Origin: a candidate division WOR-3 bacterium
GTDB taxonomy: Bacteria; Hydrothermota; Tepidihabitantia; SM23-42
NCBI GenBank assembly: GCA_011052815.1
Contig: DRIG01000048.1
Span: 1 to 44,918 of the forward strand
DNA length: 44,918 nt
Reading direction: 5' to 3'
A program made the position numbers and the translations under genes. The notes under the pieces are model-generated. The model saw only the letters and a list, made by a program, of their open reading frames with translations. It had not been told where the DNA came from and did no database searches. Below, in pieces: positions 1 through 6,304 of the stretch; position 1 is the first letter of the stretch, and every line of letters begins with the position of its first letter.

Positions 1-218
1 AAAGAATCAGCGAATCTTCTGTTTTTATAAATATATTCTTCAATCTCACAGCGGGTCCGTCTGAGCCTTTCAAAAGCTTTATCATACAGTAAAGACTCTG
101 CTTTTATATACAGATCACTCTCCTCTATTGTCACATTGAATGCAACAAGGTCTCTTGAGATACAGATATCCCGATATCTTCGCGGTTGGAATAAATAAAG
201 CGGCTTCGCAAAAATCAT
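1..218 (-). CDS. COG2122 / UPF0280 (ApbE-like) protein, N-terminal part, cut by window start
   Basis: The minus strand has an open frame of about 72 codons that starts with ATG at 218 and runs off the left edge. The N-terminus reads FQPRRYRDICISRDLVAFNV, followed by an acidic TIEESDLYIKAE segment and a basic helix ending EEYIYKN. This matches my memory of the UPF0280/COG2122 family, an ApbE-fold group. COG2122 proteins of methanogens take part, with COG1900 and a ferredoxin, in making homocysteine from aspartate semialdehyde and sulfide. The start overlaps the stop of the ferredoxin gene in an ATGA, so the two are translationally coupled and this is the third gene of the riboswitch-controlled operon. 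The catalytic part lies outside the window, so the call rests on the N-terminal motif and strongly on gene order. Confidence 0.8.
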   Translation of the reverse strand, partial: MIFAKPLYLFQPRRYRDICISRDLVAFNVTIEESDLYIKAESLLYDKAFERLRRTRCEIEEYIYKNRRFADS

Positions 219-436
219 CCGTTTACTTCCTGCAGAAAAGAACTCTCGATCGCTTTATACGGACAGACTGTCACACATTCTCCGCATTCGATGCAGCGTG
301 ACGGCTCAAAGTCAACGCACATGGTCGCCTTCACAATGAAAAAAGCCCGGGTGGGGCATATCAGTGAACATAAACCACAGTGGGTGCACTCTTCATCGTG
401 CCGTATTATTTTCGGCTTTGATAATCCGAGCTTCAT
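215..436 (-). CDS. Small dicluster ferredoxin, 2x[4Fe-4S]
   Basis: This 73-residue protein has two CxxCxxCxxxCP motifs, CTHCGLCSLICP near residues 17-28 and CIECGECVTVCP near residues 48-59, the pattern of a bacterial-type 2[4Fe-4S] ferredoxin. It follows the COG1900/DUF39 gene by 3 bases and overlaps the COG2122 start by 4 bases. In methanogens the COG1900 protein works with a partner ferredoxin domain in the reductive sulfur transfer that forms homocysteine; that is the likely role here. The protein is short and has no NIL domain, so it is ferredoxin only. A general electron carrier is the alternative, but its place inside this operon makes a dedicated function more likely. Confidence 0.9.
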   Translation of the reverse strand: MKLGLSKPKIIRHDEECTHCGLCSLICPTRAFFIVKATMCVDFEPSRCIECGECVTVCPYKAIESSFLQEVNG

Positions 437-439
437 AAT

Positions 440-1636
440 CTACTTATATCTCCCTCTAAACGGTCTGAACCTGACGCCGTTTTCGTACTGGGGCAGAGTC
501 ACAACCGGTTCAGTAAGAAAGAACCTTCCCGCCTCAATCCATTCCTTCAGGATCCGGCAGATCTCCACTGCCTTTGGATAACTTGAAATCGGATAGGTCG
601 GCACCTTACGATCTTTGATGGTAATCACCCCGCTTTTCAGTGAATGATAATCAACCTCTGATATCACTCTATCGATTGCTTCAGGATAATCATAGGAATA
701 ATCGGCCACCGGTGCAAGAATATCTCTGTCAGTGACGCAGGTATGCTTCAGAATCTCCTGATCAAGTATGGGGATGGGAATACCGATTCCCACGGTAAGG
801 CTGACTCCCTAGCCGACGATTGAAGTACCCCTCAACCATTCAGGCTTCATCTGTTTAAGGTCCCCGATCACAGCGATGGTGCCGGCACCGGATTTTGGAA
901 TCCCCTTTTCATTTCGGGATACCGCGGGATCATGCTGGGTTCCATGCCATGCCACATAACCGACACCACCCGCTAAAAATATTCTCGTACCGAGTCCGAT
1001 CGTTCGATAATAAGGATCATTGAGCAGGGGTGAAACCTGACCGGCTGAACAATAATTTGCATTACCCAGATCCGGGTTCAAAGGACCCATATAGGTATAT
1101 ATCGTTTCCCTGCCGGTATTCACCGCCACATTGTAGTTCTGATAGCAGTTGCGGGGGTTAAAGAGAAAAGCGTCGTTAATTTCATCAATCGTGAAGCTAC
1201 CCAACAGTTCCTTCCTGGGATATTCATCAGTTCCGTATGAAGACGCCTTGAGTTCAATCCTCTTGCCGGCGACAAGATCCTCAATCAAATGACCACCGTC
1301 GTATTTAAAGGAGCGTGGAGATCGGGTGTTCACCAGGATATCATCAGAAATCCGGGTCGCTCCGATATAGAGATCGACCGCAGCGAGGCCGCAACATGCC
1401 TCCACGCCGTTCAACCATGCCTTAGTGATTTTGATCTTCGGTTTGGTGTGACCCAAATTCAAAAAAACACCGGATGAGCACATCGGACCGAATGTACCGG
1501 TTGTCACCACGTCTATCTTTTTCGCAGCGTTTTTCAATCCTTGTTCTTTTACAACATCGATGATCTCTTCGGCGGTACAGACGATCGCCTTACCTTCTTT
1601 TATCTTTTTGTTGATCTCTTCAATGGTCTTTGCCAT
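440..1636 (-). pseudogene. COG1900/DUF39 homocysteine biosynthesis protein interrupted by an in-frame TAG
   Basis: One continuous frame of 398 codons runs from ATG at 1636 to TAG at 440-442 and is broken only by a TAG at 809-811. The part before the TAG has 275 codons; the part after has 122 and resumes in the same frame with GVSLTVGIGIPIPIL, a strongly conserved DUF39 stretch. There is no frameshift. Family members normally have an aromatic residue, often Tyr, at the TAG position (from memory), so one base change from TAT or TAC would explain it. Cys53 in TFGPMCSSG and a Cys in NPRNCYQNY are kept, as expected for sulfur chemistry. ATG 1636 is chosen over GTG 1642 because the GTG lies inside the Shine-Dalgarno AGGAGGTG. 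No C-terminal CBS domains are present. The gene may be recently inactivated, read through, or a consensus error of the assembly. Confidence 0.85.
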
Positions 1637-1689
1637 ATTCACCTCCTGTTTTTATAATCTACGAAAAGCCGGAGGTGATGAGTGAATTA

Positions 1690-1722
1690 AAACAAAAAAC
1701 TTTCCCGAATTATGGGAAAGTT
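1690..1722 (-). terminator. Intrinsic terminator of the SAM-I riboswitch
   Basis: On the minus strand AACTTTCCC pairs with GGGAAAGTT (9 perfect base pairs, 7-base loop, positions 1722-1714 and 1706-1698) and is followed by TTTTTTG. It lies between the aptamer and the DUF39 start. The upstream arm can instead pair with GGGAGAG at 1746-1740 (7 pairs, one G-U), giving a plausible antiterminator that needs the 3' side of the aptamer. That is the usual logic of a SAM OFF switch. Confidence 0.85.
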
Positions 1723-1734
1723 CTTTAGAGAACA

Positions 1735-1827
1735 CTCATCTCTCCCTTTTCGGGCGGGAATTGGCACCCGCCCTGAGCGGGTTGCCGAGGCGTCATCGGG
1801 CCCGTTCCCTCGACCTTTCTTGATGAG
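1735..1827 (-). promoter_or_regulatory. SAM-I (S-box) riboswitch aptamer
   Basis: Read on the minus strand, the segment starts CTCATCAAGAAAGGTCGAGG, continues with the core GGCCCGATGACGCCTCGGCA, has GGTGCCAATTCC in P3/J3-4, and closes with AGATGAG. P1 is CTCATC (1827-1822) with GATGAG (1740-1735). All invariant SAM-I landmarks are present: GAGGGA, GGCCC..UGA, CC..GGCAACC, GGUGC.AAUUCC. Downstream lie a terminator and the homocysteine operon, so high SAM should stop transcription of homocysteine synthesis. This is a direct sequence match to the consensus I know and leaves little doubt. Confidence 0.95.
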
Positions 1828-1855
1828 ACTCAACTTTTCAAAGAACAGATTATTT

Positions 1856-1883
1856 ATTATACAGAAAAAATTCAATCCGTCAA
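1856..1883 (-). promoter_or_regulatory. Promoter of the homocysteine operon
   Basis: TTGACG (1883-1878), a 16-base spacer and TATAAT (1861-1856) on the minus strand. Transcription would start near 1849, about 20 bases before the riboswitch P1 helix, which fits a riboswitch leader. Confidence 0.85.
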
Positions 1884-1901
1884 CCCCCAAATCCACTGAC
1901 T

Positions 1902-2358
1902 CCTCTCCATTCTTTGTAAACAAACCAGAATCCAGTATTCAGTCATTCCTTCATTCCATTCAGGACGACGTCTGAATCCGCCGCTCCCAACGACCCCAAC
2001 GTTTCCCCGTTTCTCCCTTTCCCCCGCTCCCCGTTTTCCCATTTCTCTCCTTCTCCGTTTCTCCCATTCCCCGTTTCCCCGTTTCTCCCTTTCCCCTCCG
2101 CCCTTAGCCCTCCGCCCTTCGCCCTTTTCCTCCCCCTTGATGGGGGAGGATTAAGGTGGGGGTGATCTTTCTTCCAGCACCGCTCCTAACGCTCCAAACG
2201 ATCTCAACGCTTCTAACGTTTCCCCGTTTCTCCCTTTAGAAAAGAAGGAAGGATAGGAGAATAGAGATTCTTCGTCCACCCGCCAAAAAAAACGTCGGGC
2301 AGACTCAGAATGACGGAGAAAAGGAGGGTTTTTAATCAAAAAGAAAAAAGTGGAGCGG
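1902..2358. repeat. Decayed copy (C) of the TIR-bounded dispersed element
   Basis: The left end, cctctccattctttg at 1902-1916, and the right end, aaaaaagtggagcgg at 2344-2358, are degraded versions of the 15-bp terminal inverted repeats seen perfectly in copy B at 37511-37732. Inside the left end, 1939-1976 (cagtcattccttc, then caggacgacgtctga) matches the same part of copy A; inside the right end, 2305-2345 (gaatgacggagaaaa, then caaaaagaaaaaagtgg) matches copy B. Both ends therefore derive from the same end of the element, in opposite orientation, with a polypyrimidine tract between them. No protein is encoded; open frames here are not convincing. It fills the gene-free stretch between the riboswitch promoter and the cassettes. 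Confidence 0.6.
1979..2241. repeat. Degenerate polypyrimidine tract with short repeated words
   Basis: About 260 bases on the plus strand are almost only C and T, built of variants of 'ccgtttctccctttcccc' (near 2001, 2041, 2081, 2223) and of 'cgctcctaacg'-like words (1981-1999, 2181-2219). A local GC-rich hairpin cctcccccttga / tgggggagg lies at about 2131-2149. It interrupts repeat element C. I see no coding signal in it. Confidence 0.6.
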
Positions 2359-2461
2359 AATCAAATTCAGTCAAACTTGACTTTTTGATTATATTTACTA
2401 TAATTACAATAAAAAATAGAAAAATGATGATTGAAGATGGAGAAGTTCGACCAGAGGGAGG

Positions 2462-2486
2462 TATATACGAACTATGTTCGGATATA
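2462..2486. other. Inverted repeat with a direct-repeat copy, upstream of the first cassette
   Basis: TATATACGAAC (2462-2472), 3-base loop, GTTCGGATATA (2476-2486): 10 of 11 pairs. A second copy of gttcggatata follows at 2516-2526, just before the GTTATAC box, and could pair with the same left arm. It may be what is left of an attC upstream of the first cassette, but no convincing R'' box is seen. Confidence 0.4.
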
Positions 2487-2531
2487 TCGAAAAATTGGAG
2501 GGATATGCGAAATGAGTTCGGATATAAACAA

Positions 2532-2538
2532 GTTATAC
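2532..2538 (+). other. Integron core site (R'-type GTTATAC), left boundary of cassette 1
   Basis: GTTATAC fits the core-site pattern GTTRRRY loosely. Together with following bases (GTTATACGCC) it is the exact reverse complement of GGCGTATAAC at 3012-3021, the R'' region of the attC that ends this cassette. In a circular cassette R'' must complement the cassette's own 5' end, so this pairing independently defines cassette 1 as about 2533-3082. Confidence 0.65.
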
Positions 2539-2642
2539 GCCATTGGATGAAAAGGGAAATAGGATTATGCTTAGCGATTTTATATTAATTGCAGGGATTT
2601 CTGAATATCATTATCTGGAAGTGCTAAAAGAAAGGAGGAGAT

Positions 2643-2999
2643 ATGAAACCTCGTAGCCTAATTACATTCATTTTCGGAATAACCTTAGTTGTAATTGGTG
2701 TAATTTTGATCATAAAAATCGGATGCCCAATTCCAGTGATTGTTGGAGGTGCACTTTGTTATTTGGGTTGGAGTGGTGGTCGCACCGCTACTATCCTCTT
2801 TGGTCATACCTGTGTCGTACTTGGCTGTTACTTGATTACTTGGGGAATGTATCTATTGCCACACTGGAAACCGACTCCAACATACATCTTCGGGCGACCA
2901 CTTTTTTGGGGATTTTTTTCGCTTATGGGTGGTATATGTGCAATTTACCACGGGTTCTGCAAGTGTATCGGTGGACAAAGAGATGCGAAAAATAAATAA
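2643..2999 (+). CDS. Small four-helix membrane protein of unknown function (cassette 1)
   Basis: A 118-residue protein starts at ATG 2643 after a strong Shine-Dalgarno (AAAGGAGGAG). Four hydrophobic segments are visible, at about residues 7-27, 29-46, 50-71 and 84-104, with a basic, Cys-containing tail (CKCIGGQRDAKNK). I recognise no family. It is the only gene between the core site at 2532 and the attC at 3012-3088 and reads in the direction usual for cassette genes. Composition is more AT-rich than the operons at 1 and 8 kb. No promoter of its own is seen. Small integral membrane proteins of unknown function are common cassette cargo. Confidence 0.75.
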   Translation: MKPRSLITFIFGITLVVIGVILIIKIGCPIPVIVGGALCYLGWSGGRTATILFGHTCVVLGCYLITWGMYLLPHWKPTPTYIFGRPLFWGFFSLMGGICAIYHGFCKCIGGQRDAKNK

Positions 3000-3011
3000 A
3001 AGTGAACCAAC

Positions 3012-3088
3012 GGCGTATAACACGGTGTTTGTGGCTCACTTCGTTCGCCCAAATGCTTCGCACTTCACAAACACCGAAACCGTTAGCC
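3012..3088 (+). other. attC site 1 (integron cassette recombination site)
   Basis: R'' is GTATAAC (3015-3021) and R' is GTTAGCC (3082-3088), so TAAC pairs with GTTA and flanking CGGC with GCCG. The inner arms CGGTGTTTGTG (3023-3033) and CACAAACACCG (3066-3076) pair over 11 perfect bases. Arms are separated by a short unpaired spacer on each side and a variable loop rich in 'cttcg'. This is the standard architecture of an attC folded as a single-strand hairpin. It sits 12 bases after the membrane-protein gene and 29 bases before the next gene. Confidence 0.82.
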
Positions 3089-3116
3089 GAAACAATTTAA
3101 TGGAGGTAGGTAATTT

Positions 3117-4217
3117 ATGAATTCAAGGGAAATGCCAAAATTAAAGATAGGCGAACTTGAGGCTAAAATACCAATTGTTCAAGGCGGAATGAGTGTTGGT
3201 ATCTCTTTGTCAGAATTAGCTTCGGCTGTGGCGAACGAGGGTGGTATTGGAGTTATTGGTGCTGCTGGGATTGGTATGATTGAATCCGATTTCAGTACAA
3301 ATTTCAAAGAAGCAAACAAAAGAGCATTGAGAAAAGAAATAAGAAAAGCAAAGGAAAAGACGAACGGCATTATTGGAGTCAATATAATGGTTGCTCTCTC
3401 AGATTTTGATGAGCTTTCGCTTGTGGCAGTAGAAGAAGGTGCAGATCTGGTTTTTCTTGGTGCAGGGCTTCCACTAAAGAATCCAAAAACATTATCATTG
3501 GATAAATTGAGAAATGTTTCTACAAAGGTTATCCCTATTGTGTCTTCTGCAAGAGCTGCTAATATTATATTTCAATATTGGGCAAGGAATTATAATCATG
3601 TTCCTGATGCTGTAGTTGTTGAGGGACCTTTAGCTGGAGGGCATCTCGGTTTCAAAAAGGAGCAAATAAATGATCCTAATTATACATTAGAGAAAACACT
3701 CTCTGAGGTTATTTTAGCAATGAAAACTTTCGAGCAACAATTTAATAAAAGTATTCCAGTAATTGCCGCAGGAGGCATATATACTGGGGCAGATATTTAT
3801 AAAGTTGTGCAGCTAGGAGCTCACGGAGTGCAAATGGCAACCAGATTTGTAGCCACAGATGAGTGCGATGCAGATGTAAAATTCAAAAAGGCATATATAG
3901 AGTGTAAAAAAAAAGATTTAATTTTAATTGATAGTCCTGTTGGATTGCCGGGAAGGGCAATACGAAACAAGTTTCTTAATGATGTAGCAATAGGGATGAA
4001 AAAACCTTTTAAATGTCCCTGGCAATGTCTGAAAACCTGCGATTTTAAAAATTCACCATATTGTATTGCCCTTGCATTAATCAATGCCAAAAAGGGAAAC
4101 CTGGATGAAGGGTTCGCTTTTGCAGGAGCTAACGCTTATAGAGTAAACAAAATCGTCTCTGTTAAAGAATTGATTGAGACCTTATTGACAGAATATAAAG
4201 AGGCAACATTTATATAA
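3117..4217 (+). CDS. Nitronate monooxygenase family flavoprotein (cassette 2)
   Basis: A 366-residue TIM-barrel protein of the nitronate monooxygenase (2-nitropropane dioxygenase)/FabK family. Signatures: IPIVQGGMSVGIS near residues 19-31, GGIGVIGAAG near 42-51, EGPLAGGHLG near 168-177 with the catalytic-type His of the AGGH motif, and the FMN phosphate-binding IPVIAAGGIYTG and GVQMATRF strands. A Cys cluster in CPWQCLKTCDF near residue 300 is typical of the clostridial-type branch. These enzymes bind FMN and oxidise alkyl nitronates; FabK relatives are enoyl-ACP reductases, so the substrate is uncertain. The start has a Shine-Dalgarno GGAGG at 3102. The gene is bounded by attC 1 and attC 2 and is AT-rich relative to its neighbours, consistent with acquisition as a mobile cassette. 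Confidence 0.88.
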   Translation: MNSREMPKLKIGELEAKIPIVQGGMSVGISLSELASAVANEGGIGVIGAAGIGMIESDFSTNFKEANKRALRKEIRKAKEKTNGIIGVNIMVALSDFDELSLVAVEEGADLVFLGAGLPLKNPKTLSLDKLRNVSTKVIPIVSSARAANIIFQYWARNYNHVPDAVVVEGPLAGGHLGFKKEQINDPNYTLEKTLSEVILAMKTFEQQFNKSIPVIAAGGIYTGADIYKVVQLGAHGVQMATRFVATDECDADVKFKKAYIECKKKDLILIDSPVGLPGRAIRNKFLNDVAIGMKKPFKCPWQCLKTCDFKNSPYCIALALINAKKGNLDEGFAFAGANAYRVNKIVSVKELIETLLTEYKEATFI

Positions 4218-4225
4218 ATTGCTTC

Positions 4226-4305
4226 GCCTAACACGGTGTAAAAGGCTTCGCTATGCTTCGCCCAAATTGCCTTCGGCAACTTCTTTTATCCGCAAGCCGT
4301 TATAT
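4226..4305 (+). other. attC site 2 (integron cassette recombination site)
   Basis: R'' is GCCTAAC (4226-4232, a perfect RYYYAAC) and R' is GTTATAT (4299-4305). The arms CGG-TGTAAAAG (from 4234) and CTTTTATCCG (4283-4292) pair with one or two extrahelical bases. The loop contains the sub-hairpin TTGCCTTCGGCAA. The R'' reverse complement GTTAGGCGA matches the start of this cassette (GTTAGCCGA, 3082-3090) at 8 of 9 bases, as expected for a cassette's own attC. Start is 9 bases after the nitronate monooxygenase stop. Confidence 0.85.
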
Positions 4306-4327
4306 AACATTGTGCATAGGAGGTAAA

Positions 4328-4504
4328 ATGGCTGATGATAAAGTGAATAAAAAAAACGAACCCTGTTGCAATGTTCCAGCAAGTGAAGAGACATCCATTT
4401 GCAGGGAATGCGGCAACAAAGGAAAATCTGTCAAAGATTATAGATTCTTTGATTATCTTGTTGCTTACACCCTGATGGTTGGTAAACTTAATGCCCTCTC
4501 GTAA
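4328..4504 (+). CDS. Small Cys-rich protein, possible CopZ-type zinc ribbon (cassette 3, truncated cassette)
   Basis: A 58-residue protein begins at ATG 4328 after AGGAGG. It has NEPCCNVPA and then CRECGNKGKSVKDY, a CC...CxxCGxxGKxV arrangement reminiscent of the N-terminal zinc/iron-sulfur domain of CopZ-like copper chaperones; this resemblance is from memory and weak. The following residues (FFDYLVAYTLMVGKLNALS) do not look like the rest of that domain, so the C-terminus may be altered. The gene starts 23 bases after attC 2, but no attC follows: the expected R'' (ATATAAC-like) is missing and a promoter for the next gene begins 42 bases downstream. The cassette therefore seems to have lost its 3' end. 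Confidence 0.55.
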   Translation: MADDKVNKKNEPCCNVPASEETSICRECGNKGKSVKDYRFFDYLVAYTLMVGKLNALS

Positions 4505-4545
4505 AAAGTGTAACCGAGGTGTGTTCATACTTGCAGGGGTGCGTC

Positions 4546-4573
4546 TTGACACAGTGACAAAATTCATTATTAT
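4546..4573 (+). promoter_or_regulatory. Promoter of the tldD-like operon
   Basis: TTGACA (4546-4551), 16-base spacer, TATTAT (4568-4573), about 24 bases before ATG 4598, leaving room for the Shine-Dalgarno AAAGGAGG at 4585-4592. It marks the end of the cassette region. Confidence 0.7.
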
Positions 4574-4597
4574 AAAAAAACTGAAAAGGAGGTTTAA

Positions 4598-6304
4598 ATG
4601 AAAAGATTTTCAACCGGAATATTTTCACTCGGAGTTTTACTCTTCATAACCTTCTCTTTTGCCCAACAGGAGAATATCCTCAAAGCGATGAAAGAAGAAC
4701 TGCATCGGTCATATAACGCCTTAAGCCGTGTAAAACCTGTTTCTCTGTATTTTCTGGAATATGAATTGTGGGATGAGTATAAAAAAGAAATCAGCGCCGT
4801 CCTCGGAGCTTTATATAATGACAGCGAAGAACGACATATCTACGCCGACATCGATGTCCGGGTGGGCTCGCCCAGACTCGACAATACGCATGAAATACGG
4901 GGGGGCACGGAACTGGACTTCCTCGACTGGATTCCATCGATTGTTGAAGTACCCGTGGACCATAACCCGCAAGCCCTCAAAGCGATTCTCTGGGCGGAAA
5001 CAGACCGCCGTTTTAAAAAGGCTCTGGAAAAATACACCAAGGTTCTCGCCGAAAAACAGGTTAAGGTCGTAGAAAGCGACACCTCACCGGACTTTTCCAA
5101 TGCATCGGCCCAGAAGTATTACGCCGACGACGTCGATATAACCCTGGATTTCAATCCCTGGAAAGAGAAGATCCGCCGCTTCTCTGAAATCTTTAAAAAT
5201 TTTCCCTGGATCTACAATTCTTATGTATCACTAAGCACAACGCTCCTTACAAAATATCTGGTGAACACCGACGGGACAGAGATCAAGGAAAACCGCCTCG
5301 CCTATCGCATCAGGATTTATGCTGCAACAATGGCTGACGACGGTATGGAGCTTTATCTCGTAAAAACCTTCTATGCCACGGATCCGGAAAGATTACCTGA
5401 TGATGCAACAGTATCCACGGCGATCGATTCATTGATTGGGCGCCTTGATGCACTGAGAAAGGCGCCTCTTGTCGAACCTTATACCGGACCGGCGATCCTC
5501 GTCAACGAGGCGAGCGGCGTATTCTTCCACGAAATATTCGGACACCGCATTGAAGGACACAGGCAGAAGAGTGAATTCGAAGGTCAAACATTCACCAAAA
5601 AAGTCGGCAAACAAATCCTTCCCTCTTTTATCTCGGTATATGATGACCCGACGATGAACTCTTTTGAAGGAACCGATCTCAACGGGTTTTACCGTTTTGA
5701 CGACGAAGGTGTTCCCGCTCATAAGGTGACCGTCGTGGAAAACGGAATACTTAAAAATTTCCTGATGAGCAGATCACCGATTGCGGGCTTTCCCGAATCA
5801 AACGGCCACGGAAGAAGATCGTACGGTCATCAGGTGGTTTCCAGACAAGGAGTGTTGTATATAAAATCGGATAAAGAAGTTCCGTTTCCTGAATTACGTC
5901 GGGCTCTGATCAATGAATGCAGGAAACAGAATAAGGAGTACGGATTGATTTTTTATGACATATCAGGTGGATTCACAAGTACGGGACGGAGTGGAACCCA
6001 GACATTCAAGGTCATTCCTCTCTATGTAAAAAGAGTTTATGTGGACGGACGGCCCGATGAAGTGGTTCGAGGAGTCGATATCGTCGGCACCCCCCTGCTT
6101 TCTTTTTCTAAAATTGAACTGACAGGAGATGACTACAAAGTATTCAACGGAACCTGCGGTGCTGAATCAGGCTGGGTCCCGGTCTCCGCCATATCGCCGT
6201 CGATCTTCGTTTCGGAAATCGAGGTCGAGAAAAAATCCAAAGGTCAGGAAAAACCACCCATCCTTCCGTCTCCGGTACAGAGTTCAAAAGAGAGGAGGCA
6301 GTAA
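4598..6304 (+). CDS. Exported TldD-like zinc metalloprotease
   Basis: A 568-residue protein with an N-terminal signal peptide (basic MKR, hydrophobic core to about residue 22, ending SFAQQ). The TldD/PmbA core follows, with the zinc site HEIFGHRIEGHR near residues 311-322 (HExxxH) and the third-ligand region NGTCGAESGWVPVS near residue 512, which keeps the Cys. Typical family segments DDEGVPAHKVTVVENG and SNGHGRRSYG are present. Cytoplasmic TldD acts with TldE as a protease on unfolded or leader peptides; the signal peptide here suggests a version acting outside the cytoplasm. The length exceeds E. coli TldD by about 90 residues, mostly N-terminal. The stop overlaps the next start (TAATG). 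The C-terminal EKPPILPSP tail is shared with the next protein. Confidence 0.9.
   Translation: MKRFSTGIFSLGVLLFITFSFAQQENILKAMKEELHRSYNALSRVKPVSLYFLEYELWDEYKKEISAVLGALYNDSEERHIYADIDVRVGSPRLDNTHEIRGGTELDFLDWIPSIVEVPVDHNPQALKAILWAETDRRFKKALEKYTKVLAEKQVKVVESDTSPDFSNASAQKYYADDVDITLDFNPWKEKIRRFSEIFKNFPWIYNSYVSLSTTLLTKYLVNTDGTEIKENRLAYRIRIYAATMADDGMELYLVKTFYATDPERLPDDATVSTAIDSLIGRLDALRKAPLVEPYTGPAILVNEASGVFFHEIFGHRIEGHRQKSEFEGQTFTKKVGKQILPSFISVYDDPTMNSFEGTDLNGFYRFDDEGVPAHKVTVVENGILKNFLMSRSPIAGFPESNGHGRRSYGHQVVSRQGVLYIKSDKEVPFPELRRALINECRKQNKEYGLIFYDISGGFTSTGRSGTQTFKVIPLYVKRVYVDGRPDEVVRGVDIVGTPLLSFSKIELTGDDYKVFNGTCGAESGWVPVSAISPSIFVSEIEVEKKSKGQEKPPILPSPVQSSKERRQ

Noticed and set aside
1687-1975. Open frames on both strands over 1687-1975
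   Set aside because: They lie across the SAM-I aptamer, its terminator and promoter, have no ribosome-binding site and no protein likeness.
2310-2588. Open frame of 92 codons before the first cassette
   Set aside because: It begins in the end of repeat element C, has no Shine-Dalgarno, and runs across the inverted repeat and the core site; no protein character.
4505-4560. GTGTAAC at 4508-4514 as the R'' of a third attC
   Set aside because: The following bases do not pair with any right arm, and the region is already used by the tldD promoter.
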